From: Fuerstiella marisgermanici | GTDB taxonomy: Bacteria; Planctomycetota; Planctomycetia; Planctomycetales; Planctomycetaceae | Assembly: GCF_001983935.1 (NCBI RefSeq) | Contig: NZ_CP017641.1 | Coordinates: 5,084,001 to 5,148,000, forward strand | Reading direction: 5' to 3' | DNA length: 64,000 bases | The notes under the pieces: model-generated | The model's database searches: none | What the model saw: the letters and a program-made list of their open reading frames with translations, nothing else | Told to the model about the DNA's origin: nothing | Part shown: one piece after another, positions 55,252 through 64,000 of the stretch | How positions within the stretch are numbered: the first letter of the stretch is position 1 | Layout: each line of letters begins with the position of its first letter | Position numbers and translations under genes: made by a program

Positions 55252-55542
55252 TAAGGTACTTTCGTTCGCCGAAGAGACTCGCTCAGTGAATTTTGCGAAA
55301 TTCAACCCGGAAGATAAAACGCGGATGATGTTGGCACAATTCCACCGGGCATTCATTCGTGAGGACAAGGAAATTGTTGAGACATTTCCGACGTTTGGAC
55401 AGTAATTGCCGTGCCAGACTGCTCACCGCCAGGAAATAGAGGTGGCATCTGCCAGTCGTTTGAATCGCTGTGTGAATTCGCCAGAATTCGCGGAACTACA
55501 GTTTACCGTTCAACAGTTCATTCGACGCAGGAAATTGCCAAC

Positions 55543-56727
55543 ATGGCCAAGAAGACAATTGCAGACGTAGACGTTGCTGGCAAAAAAGTACTAATGCGAG
55601 TCGACTTTAACGTGCCACTGGACGGCAGCACGGTCACAGACGACGGCCGTATCCGCATGGCCCTGCCGTCGATCAAATCTGTAGTTGAACGCGGCGGACA
55701 ATTGGTTTTGATGAGTCACCTGGGACGACCAAAACCGGGGCAGGACAATTCTGAATTCAGCCTGCAACCCGCCGCCGAAAAACTGGCTGAATTGCTCGGC
55801 AAAGACGTTGCATTTGCGACGGACACCGTCGGTTCAGACGCCGAAGCCAAAGTCGCGGCTCTGAACGACGGAGGCGTGTTGGTTCTGGAAAACTTGCGGT
55901 TCGAAGAAGGTGAAAAGTCCGGCTGCAGCGAATTCGCAGCGAAACTGGCGGCATTCGGAGACATCTACTGCAACGACGCATTCGGCACCTGTCACCGCAC
56001 CGACGCATCTATGGTCGCTACTCCGGAAGCCATGGCTGGCAAGCCGCGCGTGGTCGGATTTCTTGTCGAAAAAGAAATTCAATACCTGACCGACGCCATC
56101 GAAAATCCGGAGCAGCCGTTCGTGGCTATTCTGGGCGGAGCAAAAGTGTCCGATAAAATTCAGGTGATCAAAAACCTGCTGGGTATCTGCGACAAAGTTC
56201 TGATCGGCGGAGCCATGGCATACACGTTCTCGCTGGCAAAGGGCGGTGCTGTCGGTGATAGCCTTGTCGAAAAAGACAAAGTCGAACTTGCCAAAGAGCT
56301 GATCGAAGACGGCGGGACGAAACTGGTGCTGCCTGTGGACACTCATTGTGGCGACGGATTCAGCAGCGATTGCAACAAAGTGGTCGTCAACTCCGGCGAA
56401 ATCCCTGATGGCTTCGAAGGCCTGGACATCGGACCTCAAACAGCCGCGATCTATTCCGACATCGTGGAAGAAGCGAAGACGATCGTCTGGAACGGGCCAA
56501 TGGGCGTGTTCGAAATGCCGCCATTTGATGAGGGAACTCGTACCGTAGCCGAAGCGTTAGCGAAGAGCTCCGGCACCAGCATTATCGGTGGCGGCGACAG
56601 TGCCGCAGCGATTCGTCAACTGGGTTTTGAAGACCAGGTGTCTCACGTCAGCACCGGCGGTGGAGCGAGTCTCGCCATGCTGGAAGGCAAGAAGTTCGCC
56701 GCTGTCGACCTGCTTGATGAAGCGTAG
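55543..56727 (+). CDS. pgk: Phosphoglycerate kinase
   Basis: 394 residues, the usual length, from ATG at 55543 at the family's N-terminus. Signature segments: [54 protein letters not shown] (substrate-binding Arg/His region), [37 protein letters not shown]-like nucleotide side, and the C-terminal [39 protein letters not shown]. It transfers the acyl phosphate of 1,3-bisphosphoglycerate to ADP. A GAPDH or enolase gene is not adjacent. It is convergent with the ketosynthase-like gene, with a strong hairpin between them. Confidence 0.97.
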   Translation: MAKKTIADVDVAGKKVLMRVDFNVPLDGSTVTDDGRIRMALPSIKSVVERGGQLVLMSHLGRPKPGQDNSEFSLQPAAEKLAELLGKDVAFATDTVGSDAEAKVAALNDGGVLVLENLRFEEGEKSGCSEFAAKLAAFGDIYCNDAFGTCHRTDASMVATPEAMAGKPRVVGFLVEKEIQYLTDAIENPEQPFVAILGGAKVSDKIQVIKNLLGICDKVLIGGAMAYTFSLAKGGAVGDSLVEKDKVELAKELIEDGGTKLVLPVDTHCGDGFSSDCNKVVVNSGEIPDGFEGLDIGPQTAAIYSDIVEEAKTIVWNGPMGVFEMPPFDEGTRTVAEALAKSSGTSIIGGGDSAAAIRQLGFEDQVSHVSTGGGASLAMLEGKKFAAVDLLDEA

Positions 56728-56752
56728 AACGTTGTAGCGGCTAACAAAGCGA

Positions 56753-56777
56753 ACCACCGCGTGCGACACGCGGTGGT
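56753..56777. terminator. Terminator hairpin between convergent pgk and ketosynthase-like genes
   Basis: ACCACCGCGT-GCGAC-ACGCGGTGGT, a perfect 10-bp stem with a 5-base loop, centred in the 73-bp gap between the two stop codons. No T run, so it may work in both directions or stabilise 3' ends. Confidence 0.6.
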
Positions 56778-56800
56778 CGCAGACGTCTTATTAAGCGTTC

Positions 56801-58090
56801 TCAGACGGCTCGCAGCACGGCCGCAGCACTCTGGCCCATGGCCGTGCGATTGACCGACAACGCGGTACGCGACTTCAGCTTCTGTGGGCCTTCCTGAACG
56901 ACATTCAGACGGCACCGCGGGTCGGGAATCTCGTAATTCAGCGTCGCGGGAACTTCGCCATTCTTCAGCGACAGCAGCGTGCCCGCCAGTTCCACGGCAC
57001 CGGCGCCGGCGTCGAAGTGTCCGATGAAACTCTTCATCGCGGTGACCGGTACTTTCAACACACAATCACCCAAAGATCGGTTGTAGGCTCGGGATTCGAC
57101 GATGTCGTCAGCCTGAGTACTCTTGCCCTGAGCGTTGATGTGCCCCAACTCGTCTGGACGGATTTGAGCCCGGCGAACTGTGCTTTCAATGGCTCGCACC
57201 AGGCCCAGGCCGGCTGATTCGTTCGCGTAGCCTTTTCCATCGCAGCCAGCGCCGATACCCAGCACTTCAGCGTAGATGTCTGCCCCGCGGCGTCGAGCAT
57301 GTTCGTAACTTTCGACAACAAACGTTGCGGCACCTTCGCCGACGACTGCTCCGTCGCGCTCAAAGTCAAATGGGCGACAAACGCGGGAAGGATCGTCATT
57401 ACGCTTGGACAAGCCTTCGAACTTGTGAAACTTGGCAATGTCGACGGGATGAATATTGGAACTGCAGGCTCCCACAATCATCGCATCTGCTCGTCCGGCT
57501 TCGATCACTCGAACTGCTTCGCCCAGCGCCAACAGGGCGGATGCGTCGCGACATGTGATCGTGTTATTCGGGCCAGCGGCGTTGTGATCGATGGAAATAT
57601 GGCAGGCCGGCATATTGGGCAATTGACGCAGCAGCCACAAAGGAGCGACTCGCCCCATTCCGCCTTCGCCCCAGCGTGTCATTGAAAAGTGGTTGGATTC
57701 ATCGGTGCTGGCCTGAACGCCTGCGAGCAATTCAGCCGGATGAGTCGTCATGCGTCCGGCACCGTACACGACGCCAAGCCTGTAGGGGTCGATATCGCCA
57801 CGCTTGATGGCGGCGTCTTTCATGGCAAGGTTGGCGGACGCAGCGCCGAGTTGCATGTCGCGAGACATCACCTTCACGAACTTTCGGTCGCGCAGCATTG
57901 TCGCGGGATCAAAATCGCGCACTTCGGCGGCGAATGGTGACGGAAGATCGTCGCTGGCGATTGACTGTAAGTAGTCAATCCCTGAACGATTTTGCATCAA
58001 GCTGTCCCAGAAGCGGTCTTTGCCGATGCCAATTGGAGAAACAACTCCAACACCGGTCACAACCGCGCGAATCCCATCGCACCCAGCCAT
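56801..58090 (-). CDS. Ketosynthase-fold protein lacking the catalytic Cys and first His
   Basis: 429 residues from ATG at 58090 (a frame from 58132 adds 14). Overall KAS II/FabF-like: AVVTGVGVVSPIGIGKDRFW, RFVKVMSRDMQLGAASA, GVVYGAGRM, IVGACSSNIHPVDIAKF, CRPFDFERDGAVVGEGAATFVV, IGHFDAGAGAVELAGTLLSL. The nucleophile elbow reads GPNNTITCRDASALLALGEA; aligned with FabF the active Cys position is Asp, with a Cys two residues earlier. The first His loop NAHGTST reads NAQGKST (His to Gln); the second His (IGHF) is kept. Condensing activity is therefore unlikely. It may be a chain-length-factor-like partner, but no complementary active ketosynthase is next to it. Divergent from the type II secretion gene. 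Confidence 0.85.
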   Translation of the reverse strand: MAGCDGIRAVVTGVGVVSPIGIGKDRFWDSLMQNRSGIDYLQSIASDDLPSPFAAEVRDFDPATMLRDRKFVKVMSRDMQLGAASANLAMKDAAIKRGDIDPYRLGVVYGAGRMTTHPAELLAGVQASTDESNHFSMTRWGEGGMGRVAPLWLLRQLPNMPACHISIDHNAAGPNNTITCRDASALLALGEAVRVIEAGRADAMIVGACSSNIHPVDIAKFHKFEGLSKRNDDPSRVCRPFDFERDGAVVGEGAATFVVESYEHARRRGADIYAEVLGIGAGCDGKGYANESAGLGLVRAIESTVRRAQIRPDELGHINAQGKSTQADDIVESRAYNRSLGDCVLKVPVTAMKSFIGHFDAGAGAVELAGTLLSLKNGEVPATLNYEIPDPRCRLNVVQEGPQKLKSRTALSVNRTAMGQSAAAVLRAV

Positions 58091-58591
58091 GGTGACGCCT
58101 TGTTTTACGCGACAGAAAGAAGGCTCACTCACATCTTCCTGTCGGACCCATCGTGAGAATGCAGCCGAAAATCCTTTCAGCTCACATCAACGCTGTAACC
58201 CCTTCACAGTCGTCGACAATTCTTTTTCACACACTTGAACCTGCCGTGTTTCACACGCTCAAATTGCTCCCCAGCAATTCGATCGCTCACGACCGGTTCC
58301 CTGATTTTCGGGCAAAGACCTCGTCCTCAGACGAAATTCCTCTGCACCGACCTTGCATTACACGCATCGGAAGCTCAACTGTCAAGATGCAGCCGTTTTT
58401 TCCTGGCACACGAAGGCTGAGCCCATCGAAAAAGTCCGGTTCTGTGGCAAAAATTGCCGAAAGACAGGCATTCCGACACGTTTACCTGATCCGACAGTGA
58501 GAATCACACTTCCCACCTGTAGTTGACGCCAATTCCAGCGATCTCATTACAGGAATTTTCAGCAGACGACAATCAGCGGCGAAACCGGTCC
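58091..58591. other. Non-coding divergent gap, about 500 bp, no gene seen
   Basis: Lies between the divergent ketosynthase-like and type II secretion genes and should hold both promoters. Small frames on both strands lack ribosome sites and recognisable domains. No REP-type repeat or strong hairpin is evident. A short leader RNA cannot be excluded from reading alone. Confidence 0.4.
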
Positions 58592-59632
58592 ATGCTCCGA
58601 AACCCCAGACTGCCTGCGAAAATCCTTGTCCCGTTCTGCCGATCCATGGGCAGAATGCTGGAAGCGGGGGTCGACGTCCGAAAAGCCCTGAAGACATCAT
58701 CGTCGCACACTGCGGATCCTCGGCTGGCAGTCATCCTTAACGATGTCAGCAAATGCGTCAAACAAGGCGACGACCTCACGACGGCTTTCTCGCGACACGA
58801 GGACCGGCTTCCCACTCTGTTTTTGAATTTGCTAAACGTCGGGGAACAGACAGGATCGCTGCCGGAAATTTTTTCGTCACTCGCTGATTATTACGAAGCC
58901 AACGTCAAACGGATGGTGGAATTTCGTTCGCAGATCGCGTGGCCGGTGATTCAACTATTCGCCGCCATTTTTATCATTGGCGGGCTCATTTACCTGCTGG
59001 GCATTCTCGGGCAGGCGAACGCGGGCGGTGAGGCCGAGGACATTCTGGGGCTGGGCCTGGTCGGCACGTCCGGATCCATCGCTTGGTTCATGCTGACATT
59101 AGGCCCCATCACGGCAACATGGATTGGCTATAAAGTGATGACCAGAAACCTCGCGGGACAAAAGGCACTCGACCCGTTTCTGATGGCGATCCCGGCCATC
59201 GGCCACTGCATGACGTCATTCGCCATCGCTCGATTTTCATGGTGCTTCGCCCTGACTCAACAAGCCGGCATGTCGATCAAACCCTCTTTGGAAGCCAGCA
59301 TGAATGCCACCAGCAACGGAGCCTTCATGATCGCCACGCCGGGGATATGGCAAATGTTAAGCGAAGGGGACACGCTGGCCGATTCGTTGAAGGCATCGCG
59401 GCTGTTTCCTACTGAGTACATTCATGTTGTTGAAACAGCCGAACACACTGGCACCGTCCCCGAAGCGCTGGACCGGATGAGTCACCGGTTTGACGAGGAC
59501 GCTCACCGAGCCATGACACGGTTGACCGTGATTCTGGCCCGAGTGATCTGGGGGTTGGTGGCGTGCTTTATCGGCTTCATTGTGATTAGCTTTTTCATGC
59601 GATATGTAGCCCTGATCAACTCGTTTAGTTGA
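58592..59632 (+). CDS. Type II secretion/type IV pilus inner-membrane F (GspF/PilC) protein
   Basis: 346 residues from ATG at 58592. Two T2SSF domains: the first with GRMLEAGVDVRKALKTSS, DDLTTAFSRHEDRLPTLFLNLLNVGEQTGSLPEI; the second with RFSWCFALTQQAGMSIKPSLEASMNATSN, DSLKASRLFPTEYIHVVETAEHTGTVPEALDRM. Three transmembrane helices (about 125-150, 170-195, 320-345), the expected layout. It is the platform protein of a secretion or pilus motor, but the ATPase (E), pilins and other parts are not in the window, so it is an isolated copy, which is common in planctomycetes. Followed after 63 bp by the glycosyltransferase gene. Confidence 0.92.
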   Translation: MLRNPRLPAKILVPFCRSMGRMLEAGVDVRKALKTSSSHTADPRLAVILNDVSKCVKQGDDLTTAFSRHEDRLPTLFLNLLNVGEQTGSLPEIFSSLADYYEANVKRMVEFRSQIAWPVIQLFAAIFIIGGLIYLLGILGQANAGGEAEDILGLGLVGTSGSIAWFMLTLGPITATWIGYKVMTRNLAGQKALDPFLMAIPAIGHCMTSFAIARFSWCFALTQQAGMSIKPSLEASMNATSNGAFMIATPGIWQMLSEGDTLADSLKASRLFPTEYIHVVETAEHTGTVPEALDRMSHRFDEDAHRAMTRLTVILARVIWGLVACFIGFIVISFFMRYVALINSFS

Positions 59633-59695
59633 TCAAGCGTCTATGTTCGCAGCCCGATGTTTTGAACGGCCATTTTCTTCCTGAAGGCGAGTTCC

Positions 59696-60811
59696 ATTCG
59701 TATTACTTACGTTATCCCGACGCTGGATCAGTCCGGAGCCGAACGGCAACTGACTCTGCTGGCCACGCGCCTTCGCCAGAAGGGTTTCGCCGTTGATGTA
59801 ATCGCTCTGAACCGAGGTGGCTACTTCGAAGACGAACTTCAGGCGGCGGATGTGCCAGTCCACATTCTGGAAAAGCGATTTCGGTTCGACCCGCTCACGT
59901 TCGTTCGGTTGAGGAGACTGCTGCACCAAAACCAGCCGGACGTTGTGCAGTCGTTTTTATTTTCAGCGAATTCGTATGTTCGCTTCCCGGGCGTCTGCCC
60001 GTCCGGTTCGAAGATTGTCGTTGCGGAACGGTGCGTCGATTCATGGAAGAGCGGCTGGCAGTTGCGAATCGATCGCTGGCTGAGCAACCGCATGGATGTG
60101 ATGACCGCGAATTCCGAAAGCGTGGCCGAATTTTACCGATCCGTGGTTGGAGTCGACGAACAAAAAATCTCCGTCATATCGAACGGCGTTCTGCCGCCGT
60201 CCACCACCGCAACTGAAACAGCCAACGCACCGGACCTGCGAACGGAACTCGGCTTGCCGCCAGATACTCCTGTCCTCGGATTCGCGGGTCGGCTGGCTCC
60301 GCAAAAGTGCCTGAACGACTTGGTTTGGGCATTTCACCTGTTGCATCAGGCCGTCGAAGGTTCCGCATTGGTGCTGGTCGGCGATGGGCCGCAACGAGAT
60401 CAGCTTGCCGAATTTGCAGAATCGGTTGGCTGCCGCAGTCGCGTCTTTTTTACAGGCCATCGCAGCGACGCGGCTCAGTTAATTCCGCAGTTCAACGCGT
60501 TCTGCCTGCCCAGTTCATTCGAAGGTATGTCCAACAGCCTGGCGGAAGCGATGGCGGCCGGCGTGCCTGTTATCGCGAGCGATATTCCAGCCAATGCAGA
60601 CCTCATCACAAACGAAGAAACAGGCCTGCTGGTGCCGTGCGGCGAAAGCGTTGCCATCTGCAAGGCGGCTCAAAGAATATTGACCGACAATAACCTGGCG
60701 AAGTCGTTGGGAGAAAAGGCGCAGCAAGTAATTCAAAGCAAGTACAGCGTCGAGCAAATGGTGACGTCGCACATTGAGCTTTATGAGCGGATGGCGGGCG
60801 CTGACCGGTGA
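59696..60811 (+). CDS. Family 4 glycosyltransferase, apparently started at a rare ATT codon
   Basis: About 371 residues if translation begins at ATT 59696. The classical GT4 N-terminus (x-RITYVIPTLDQSGAERQLTLL) is encoded there, in the same frame as the rest, but the only stop upstream is at 59663 and no ATG, GTG or TTG lies between it and the GT start motif; the first such codon is a GTG at 59852, which would cut off about 52 conserved residues. An AAGGCGAG ribosome-like site precedes the ATT by 5-9 bases. The C-terminal GT-B domain is intact: VISNGVLPP, LGFAGRLAPQKCLNDLVWAF, LVGDGPQRDQLAEFAESVG, VFFTGHRSDAAQLIPQ, FCLPSSFEGMSNSLAEAMAAG. Substrate unknown. The end overlaps the VWA gene by 31 bp (convergent). 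Confidence 0.8.
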   Translation: MRITYVIPTLDQSGAERQLTLLATRLRQKGFAVDVIALNRGGYFEDELQAADVPVHILEKRFRFDPLTFVRLRRLLHQNQPDVVQSFLFSANSYVRFPGVCPSGSKIVVAERCVDSWKSGWQLRIDRWLSNRMDVMTANSESVAEFYRSVVGVDEQKISVISNGVLPPSTTATETANAPDLRTELGLPPDTPVLGFAGRLAPQKCLNDLVWAFHLLHQAVEGSALVLVGDGPQRDQLAEFAESVGCRSRVFFTGHRSDAAQLIPQFNAFCLPSSFEGMSNSLAEAMAAGVPVIASDIPANADLITNEETGLLVPCGESVAICKAAQRILTDNNLAKSLGEKAQQVIQSKYSVEQMVTSHIELYERMAGADR

Positions 60812-63390
60812 AGTTCGCTGCCAAACACATGAGGCATCGTCACCCGTCGCAATGCGACATCGCACACCAACAGAATCAGAGCCGCCGTCAGTAGCCAGGG
60901 CCACAGCGGCACCGCACGAGACGCTGATTCGCCCGGACTTGCGACGAAGACGTCTTCCGGTTGGGGCTGAAACTTGCCGCCAGTCGCCGTCGCAATCGAC
61001 TGCAACTTTGTGTTGTTTGTCGGACGCAAACGGTATTCATCACCATAGCCGACGACAATTCCGCGCGACCGTTGCCCCAGTTGCTGGCCGTTGGCCGACT
61101 GAGTGACCTGAAGGTGCCACGCGCCTGGCGTGGGCGTTTCGATCTCTGCTTCATATCTGCCCGGAGCGGTTTGCATCACTTCGACTGACGTCGACTTCAG
61201 ATCAGGCCCAACCAGCGTCAGCTCAGTTTTCGCGTCATTCAAAAACCGGCCGTCCACATTGATCGCATCGATCGTCACCCAGTGGCGGCGTCCGTTGCGC
61301 TGAACGTTAAGCTCAAACCCCTGATCGTCACTCTTGCGCATCGCGTGGCGGATCACCTGAGCCCAGAACTTATTGAAGCCCGGCCAGGACAACCATTCTG
61401 CGGCCCAGCGACTTTTTGCATCCGACGTCCACGCCGCTGAAACTCCCAACCCATAGCGCCACCACGCCAGCAATGGGTCGCCTGATTCTGTGGTGAGAAT
61501 CACTTCGCTGGTCGCCTTGGGTCGAGTCACCACGTGGCCCAGCAAAAACGGAGCATCGTCCATGCTGATACCGTCCAACACGGAGGTCGCTCGCACCATG
61601 ATCGGCAGGAACGGTTCTTCCTTGATGGCCGACTTGCTGGCCGTGATGGTTTCTTTAGCGAAGATCTGAGGAATCGCGCTGGCATCGCTGGAAAAGTAAT
61701 AGCGCCCGCCACCCGCATCGGCGATCTTCCGTAGCATGGCCTGGTCGGCATCGCCAATCCCCACGGTCGACACGGTGATCCGCGCGGCAGTCATTTCCTG
61801 AGTGATGCCATCGAAGTCGCCCGGCGTGGAATAGCCATCCGTCAAGATAATCACGTGCTTCAACCGAGCGGTCGTGGACTGCAGCGCTTGGAACGCTTCC
61901 TCCATCGCCGGGTACAGTGCCGTCCCGCCGCCCGCTTCGATGCCCGCGATACGATCGAGGACCACACCTTTTTGAGAGCCCGGCAGCATCTTGCTGACCC
62001 AAAACGGCGCCCCATCGAAGGCGATCACGCCAATCTGATCTTTGTCGCTGAGCAGGTCTACCGCGCTGCGAGCCGCCTCTTTGGCGAGTTCGATTTTCTG
62101 ACCGCCCATGGAACCCGATTTATCGATAATCAGCACCATGCCCAGCCCGGGTTTCTCTTTCTCTTTTTCAAAGTCGCCGCGCACGGGAAGCACTTCTTCC
62201 ACAACCGTTTTGTAATAACCGCCCAGGCCAAACGATTCGTCGCCGCCCAGCATGATAAATCCGCCGCCAAGTTCGCTGACGTAGGAACGAATGATGTCCA
62301 TCTGCCCCGCGGTCAGGTCCGTGGCAGGCACGTTCGACAGAATCAGCACTTCGAATTCCTGCAGTTCCGTCAGCGAATCGGGCATGCCGACGGCCGGGCG
62401 GACATCAAGCTGGATACCTTCTTCCTTCATCGCCCATTGCATTGGCTTGGCCAGTTCCGGATCACCTTCGATCATCAGCACCTTTGGCTGGCCTGTCGTG
62501 AACACCAGCCCGGCCGCAATGTTGTTGTCCAGAAAGCTGTCGCGAAACGGCCGATCAGAATCGCTTGTGTCAGCAGGTGGGCGAATTCTGGCAGAGAATT
62601 CAGTGGGTTGAGTGACCTGTTGAGTAAATTGAAATCGGTTCTCGCCGGTTGCAATCTGTTTCGTTTCGGAGATGACTCGAAAGTCGCCCGCGAAGACTTC
62701 AATCACGGCAACGTCGTCATGATTCGCGTCCACAACAACTTCGACACTAAACGGTTCGCCTTCCGCCACCTGACCTGGCACGTTGACCGCTGTCACCTGC
62801 AACTCCGGATCGTCGCGCACAGGCAGCGGCACGGTAGAAATCCGCGCGCCGGTGCCATCAAGCAACGAAAGCACGTCGCCGTCCGTTTCGTTGCCGTCGC
62901 ATAGAAGGACAATGTGAGGCACAAATTCCGGCGGAATCCCGGCCGACGCCACAGCAATCGCATCCTCCAGCGACGTCGCCTTCCGCCATTGCTTTTCCGG
63001 CTGAGGTGCTGCGAGTGCATCCGTCGACTCCGCAAAGTCACCAGGTTCGGCAGCAAATGGCAGAATGGCAAACTGTTCCGCGCCACCACTCTCAGTCGCC
63101 CTCTGCACAAACTGAGCGGCTGCGGCCTGTCCACGCTCATCAACGCTTAGACTTTGATCCACTACGAAAACCGTGAACACGCTGTCGGTTTTGATCATCA
63201 AGTTCAGCCCGGCCAGCGCCAGGGCCAACAAGCAAAAGAGCAACCCGCGTACAAGCAGCGATGCGAGTAGTTGCCGCTTTGGAAGATCAACAAGGCTTCG
63301 GCGATAGACGAGATACAGCGCAGCCAGCAATGGTAAAAGCCACAGCCATTGCGGGCGAATCAATTCCAGTTGTGGCCACTCGACGGGCAT
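60781..63390 (-). CDS. Large membrane VWA-domain protein with GATase-like region
   Basis: 869 residues from ATG at 63390; the frame extends to 63507. Two N-terminal transmembrane helices (WLWLLPLLAALYLVY and LLFCLLALALAGLNLM) and one near the C-terminus (WPWLLTAALILLVCDVALR). A first truncated VWA-like segment (FTVFVVDQSLSVDERG) is followed by a class I glutamine-amidotransferase-like section (VLMIEGDPELAKPMQWAM, LGGGFIMLGGDESFG). The second VWA has the MIDAS motif in LIIDKSGSMGG, with TDGYSTPGDFDG completing the metal site. It belongs to the BatA/planctomycete VWA group that couples a periplasmic surface to membrane stress or protein assembly; the partner is unknown. No AAA+ MoxR gene is adjacent. 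Confidence 0.9.
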   Translation of the reverse strand: MPVEWPQLELIRPQWLWLLPLLAALYLVYRRSLVDLPKRQLLASLLVRGLLFCLLALALAGLNLMIKTDSVFTVFVVDQSLSVDERGQAAAAQFVQRATESGGAEQFAILPFAAEPGDFAESTDALAAPQPEKQWRKATSLEDAIAVASAGIPPEFVPHIVLLCDGNETDGDVLSLLDGTGARISTVPLPVRDDPELQVTAVNVPGQVAEGEPFSVEVVVDANHDDVAVIEVFAGDFRVISETKQIATGENRFQFTQQVTQPTEFSARIRPPADTSDSDRPFRDSFLDNNIAAGLVFTTGQPKVLMIEGDPELAKPMQWAMKEEGIQLDVRPAVGMPDSLTELQEFEVLILSNVPATDLTAGQMDIIRSYVSELGGGFIMLGGDESFGLGGYYKTVVEEVLPVRGDFEKEKEKPGLGMVLIIDKSGSMGGQKIELAKEAARSAVDLLSDKDQIGVIAFDGAPFWVSKMLPGSQKGVVLDRIAGIEAGGGTALYPAMEEAFQALQSTTARLKHVIILTDGYSTPGDFDGITQEMTAARITVSTVGIGDADQAMLRKIADAGGGRYYFSSDASAIPQIFAKETITASKSAIKEEPFLPIMVRATSVLDGISMDDAPFLLGHVVTRPKATSEVILTTESGDPLLAWWRYGLGVSAAWTSDAKSRWAAEWLSWPGFNKFWAQVIRHAMRKSDDQGFELNVQRNGRRHWVTIDAINVDGRFLNDAKTELTLVGPDLKSTSVEVMQTAPGRYEAEIETPTPGAWHLQVTQSANGQQLGQRSRGIVVGYGDEYRLRPTNNTKLQSIATATGGKFQPQPEDVFVASPGESASRAVPLWPWLLTAALILLVCDVALRRVTMPHVFGSELHRSAPAIRS

Positions 63391-63513
63391 GAAGGTCTTC
63401 GCGTCCTGAATATCGTTGCAGACGACGCAAAGTAACGAAGATTGCTGCGTTCGGCGAATGAAGTCCGCCGTTGCAGGCGATGTTGACTCAAAACCACGCG
63501 CCGCCAATTCACC

Positions 63514-63568
63514 GGGGTTTCCTTCGCCAGCTCAGTCCAACCCCGGCCACACTCGATGAATCGTTGTG
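63514..63568 (+). repeat. Dispersed family B hairpin repeat, copy 2
   Basis: CCGGGGTT-TCCTTCGCC...AGTCC-AACCCCGG, a hairpin with perfect 8-bp outer stem followed by CCACACTCGATGAATCGTTG. It aligns with 33338-33392 over about 55 bp in the same orientation. Confidence 0.65.
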
Positions 63569-63720
63569 CGCATTCGGGGAATTATCTGACTCAGCAGACT
63601 TCGGCGCGAAGGTGTAGCAAGTGATCGTTCAACGCGGCGCTGATTCGGCTCTGGCGTCGCGCACGAATAGCGTTCCCGCTACGTTTACGCCGGCTCCCCC
63701 GTCACTTAGTGACCGCCCTG

Positions 63721-63810
63721 CCTCCAGCGACCAACGGGAGCACCGCCGGCGCTTCCGCCATCATCCCGCTCACCAGCCCGCCACGCCAACCGCCCGCCGG
63801 GGCAGCCCGG
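63721..63810 (-). repeat. Solo copy of the 80-bp repeat family, inverted
   Basis: Read on the minus strand: CCCCGGCGGGCGGTTGGCGTGGC, a 21-base spacer, then GCGGAAGCGCCGGCGGTGCT, CCCGTTGGTCGCTGGAGG. Same order and spacing as the 37921-38366 array. It ends 1 bp before the stop of the terminal CDS. Confidence 0.8.
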
Positions 63811-63811
63811 C

Positions 63812-64000
63812 TCAATCGTTGATGCTGGTTTCGAGGAAGCGAGCGAGTTTGTGGAAGTCGCTGTCTTTCTCGATGAAGCGGACGACCGTGACCAGTGTGG
63901 CCGGGTCGACCAGCTTTTCGAAGGGCACGTAGTGAAGGTCTAACTGGCCGGAAACGGAAACCATCACGCCGTTGTGATTCTCTTCGCAAAGAGCACGATA
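63812..64000 (-). CDS. C-terminal end of a probable second (PPi-type) phosphofructokinase
   Basis: Only the last ~62 residues lie in the window: YRALCEENHNGVMVSVSGQL, DLHYVPFEKLVDPATLVTVV, RFIEKDSDFHKLARFLETSI, ND stop. The 'VPFEKLVDPxTLVxxVRFI...DFHKLARFLE' end resembles the C-terminus of pyrophosphate-dependent or long-form 6-phosphofructokinases, where PFE-DPKT-T-VR and an Ala-Arg helix close the protein. With so little sequence the assignment is provisional. The inverted 80-bp-family repeat abuts its stop codon. If correct, the region holds two different PFK-family genes. Confidence 0.55.
   Translation of the reverse strand, partial: YRALCEENHNGVMVSVSGQLDLHYVPFEKLVDPATLVTVVRFIEKDSDFHKLARFLETSIND

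Noticed and set aside
58455-58468. TGGCAAAAATTGC as a sigma-54 promoter for the type II secretion gene
   Set aside because: Spacing between the -24 and -12 blocks is too short by two bases.
58153-58500. 115-codon plus-strand frame in the divergent gap before the secretion gene
   Set aside because: Composition is low-complexity (Ser/Pro/His/Arg), no ribosome site and no motif; more likely promoter DNA.

Overview
The window is a gene-dense, roughly 55-58% GC bacterial chromosome segment that reads as Planctomycetota (class Planctomycetia). The evidence is the set of lineage-typical families: a DUF1592/DUF1552 cytochrome-like pair, a DUF1549/DUF1553 protein, an ECF sigma factor next to a giant membrane Ser/Thr kinase, an M50 peptidase fused to a HlyD-like region, a large VWA protein and many short intergenic repeats. 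No rRNA, tRNA or CRISPR array was recognised. The genus cannot be fixed from sequence reading alone.

Layout. 0-6.5 kb: truncated alpha/beta hydrolase, an Lhr-type helicase, and a REP-associated tyrosine transposase (RAYT) embedded in its palindromic repeats, including a 124-bp tandem array. 6.5-18.7 kb: ECF sigma/kinase pair, HlyD plus M50 efflux-type pair, and a sensor kinase with its sigma-54 response regulator. 18.8-33.1 kb: an accessory block of small stress and envelope proteins (two DUF2383 four-helix proteins, AI-2E permease, CsbD-DUF883 fusion, DUF883-like and holin-like membrane proteins, CsrA, BON-MscS channel, degenerate PP2C), a second sigma-54 activator and a DUF2254 membrane protein; an ISAs1-family element with intact 10-bp target duplication sits inside it. 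33.4-50.9 kb: YggS, a pseudokinase, an ArgD-like aminotransferase, an 80-bp tandem array, an RND permease, DUF1592/DUF1552, DusB, LhgO, phosphofructokinase and a PaaK-like adenylate-forming enzyme. 51-64 kb: DUF1549/1553 protein, His-rich secreted protein, Pgk, a ketosynthase-like protein without catalytic Cys/His, a type II secretion F protein, a glycosyltransferase apparently starting at ATT, a VWA protein and the C-terminus of a probable second phosphofructokinase.

Most interesting: the 18.8-33.1 kb block looks like a sigma-54-controlled envelope/desiccation-type stress island. Near-consensus -24/-12 elements lie ahead of the 28.5 kb operon (16-base match TGGCACG-N4-TTGCG), the csbD operon (TGGCACG-N4-ATGCT) and, more weakly, csrA and the first DUF2383 gene, and a sigma-54 activator gene lies divergently beside the best promoter. 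Other points are three enzymes that kept their fold but lost catalytic residues (pseudokinase, pseudo-PP2C, ketosynthase-like protein) and at least four families of short dispersed repeats, one supplying a stop codon to yggS and one apparently rewriting the N-terminus of the HlyD gene.
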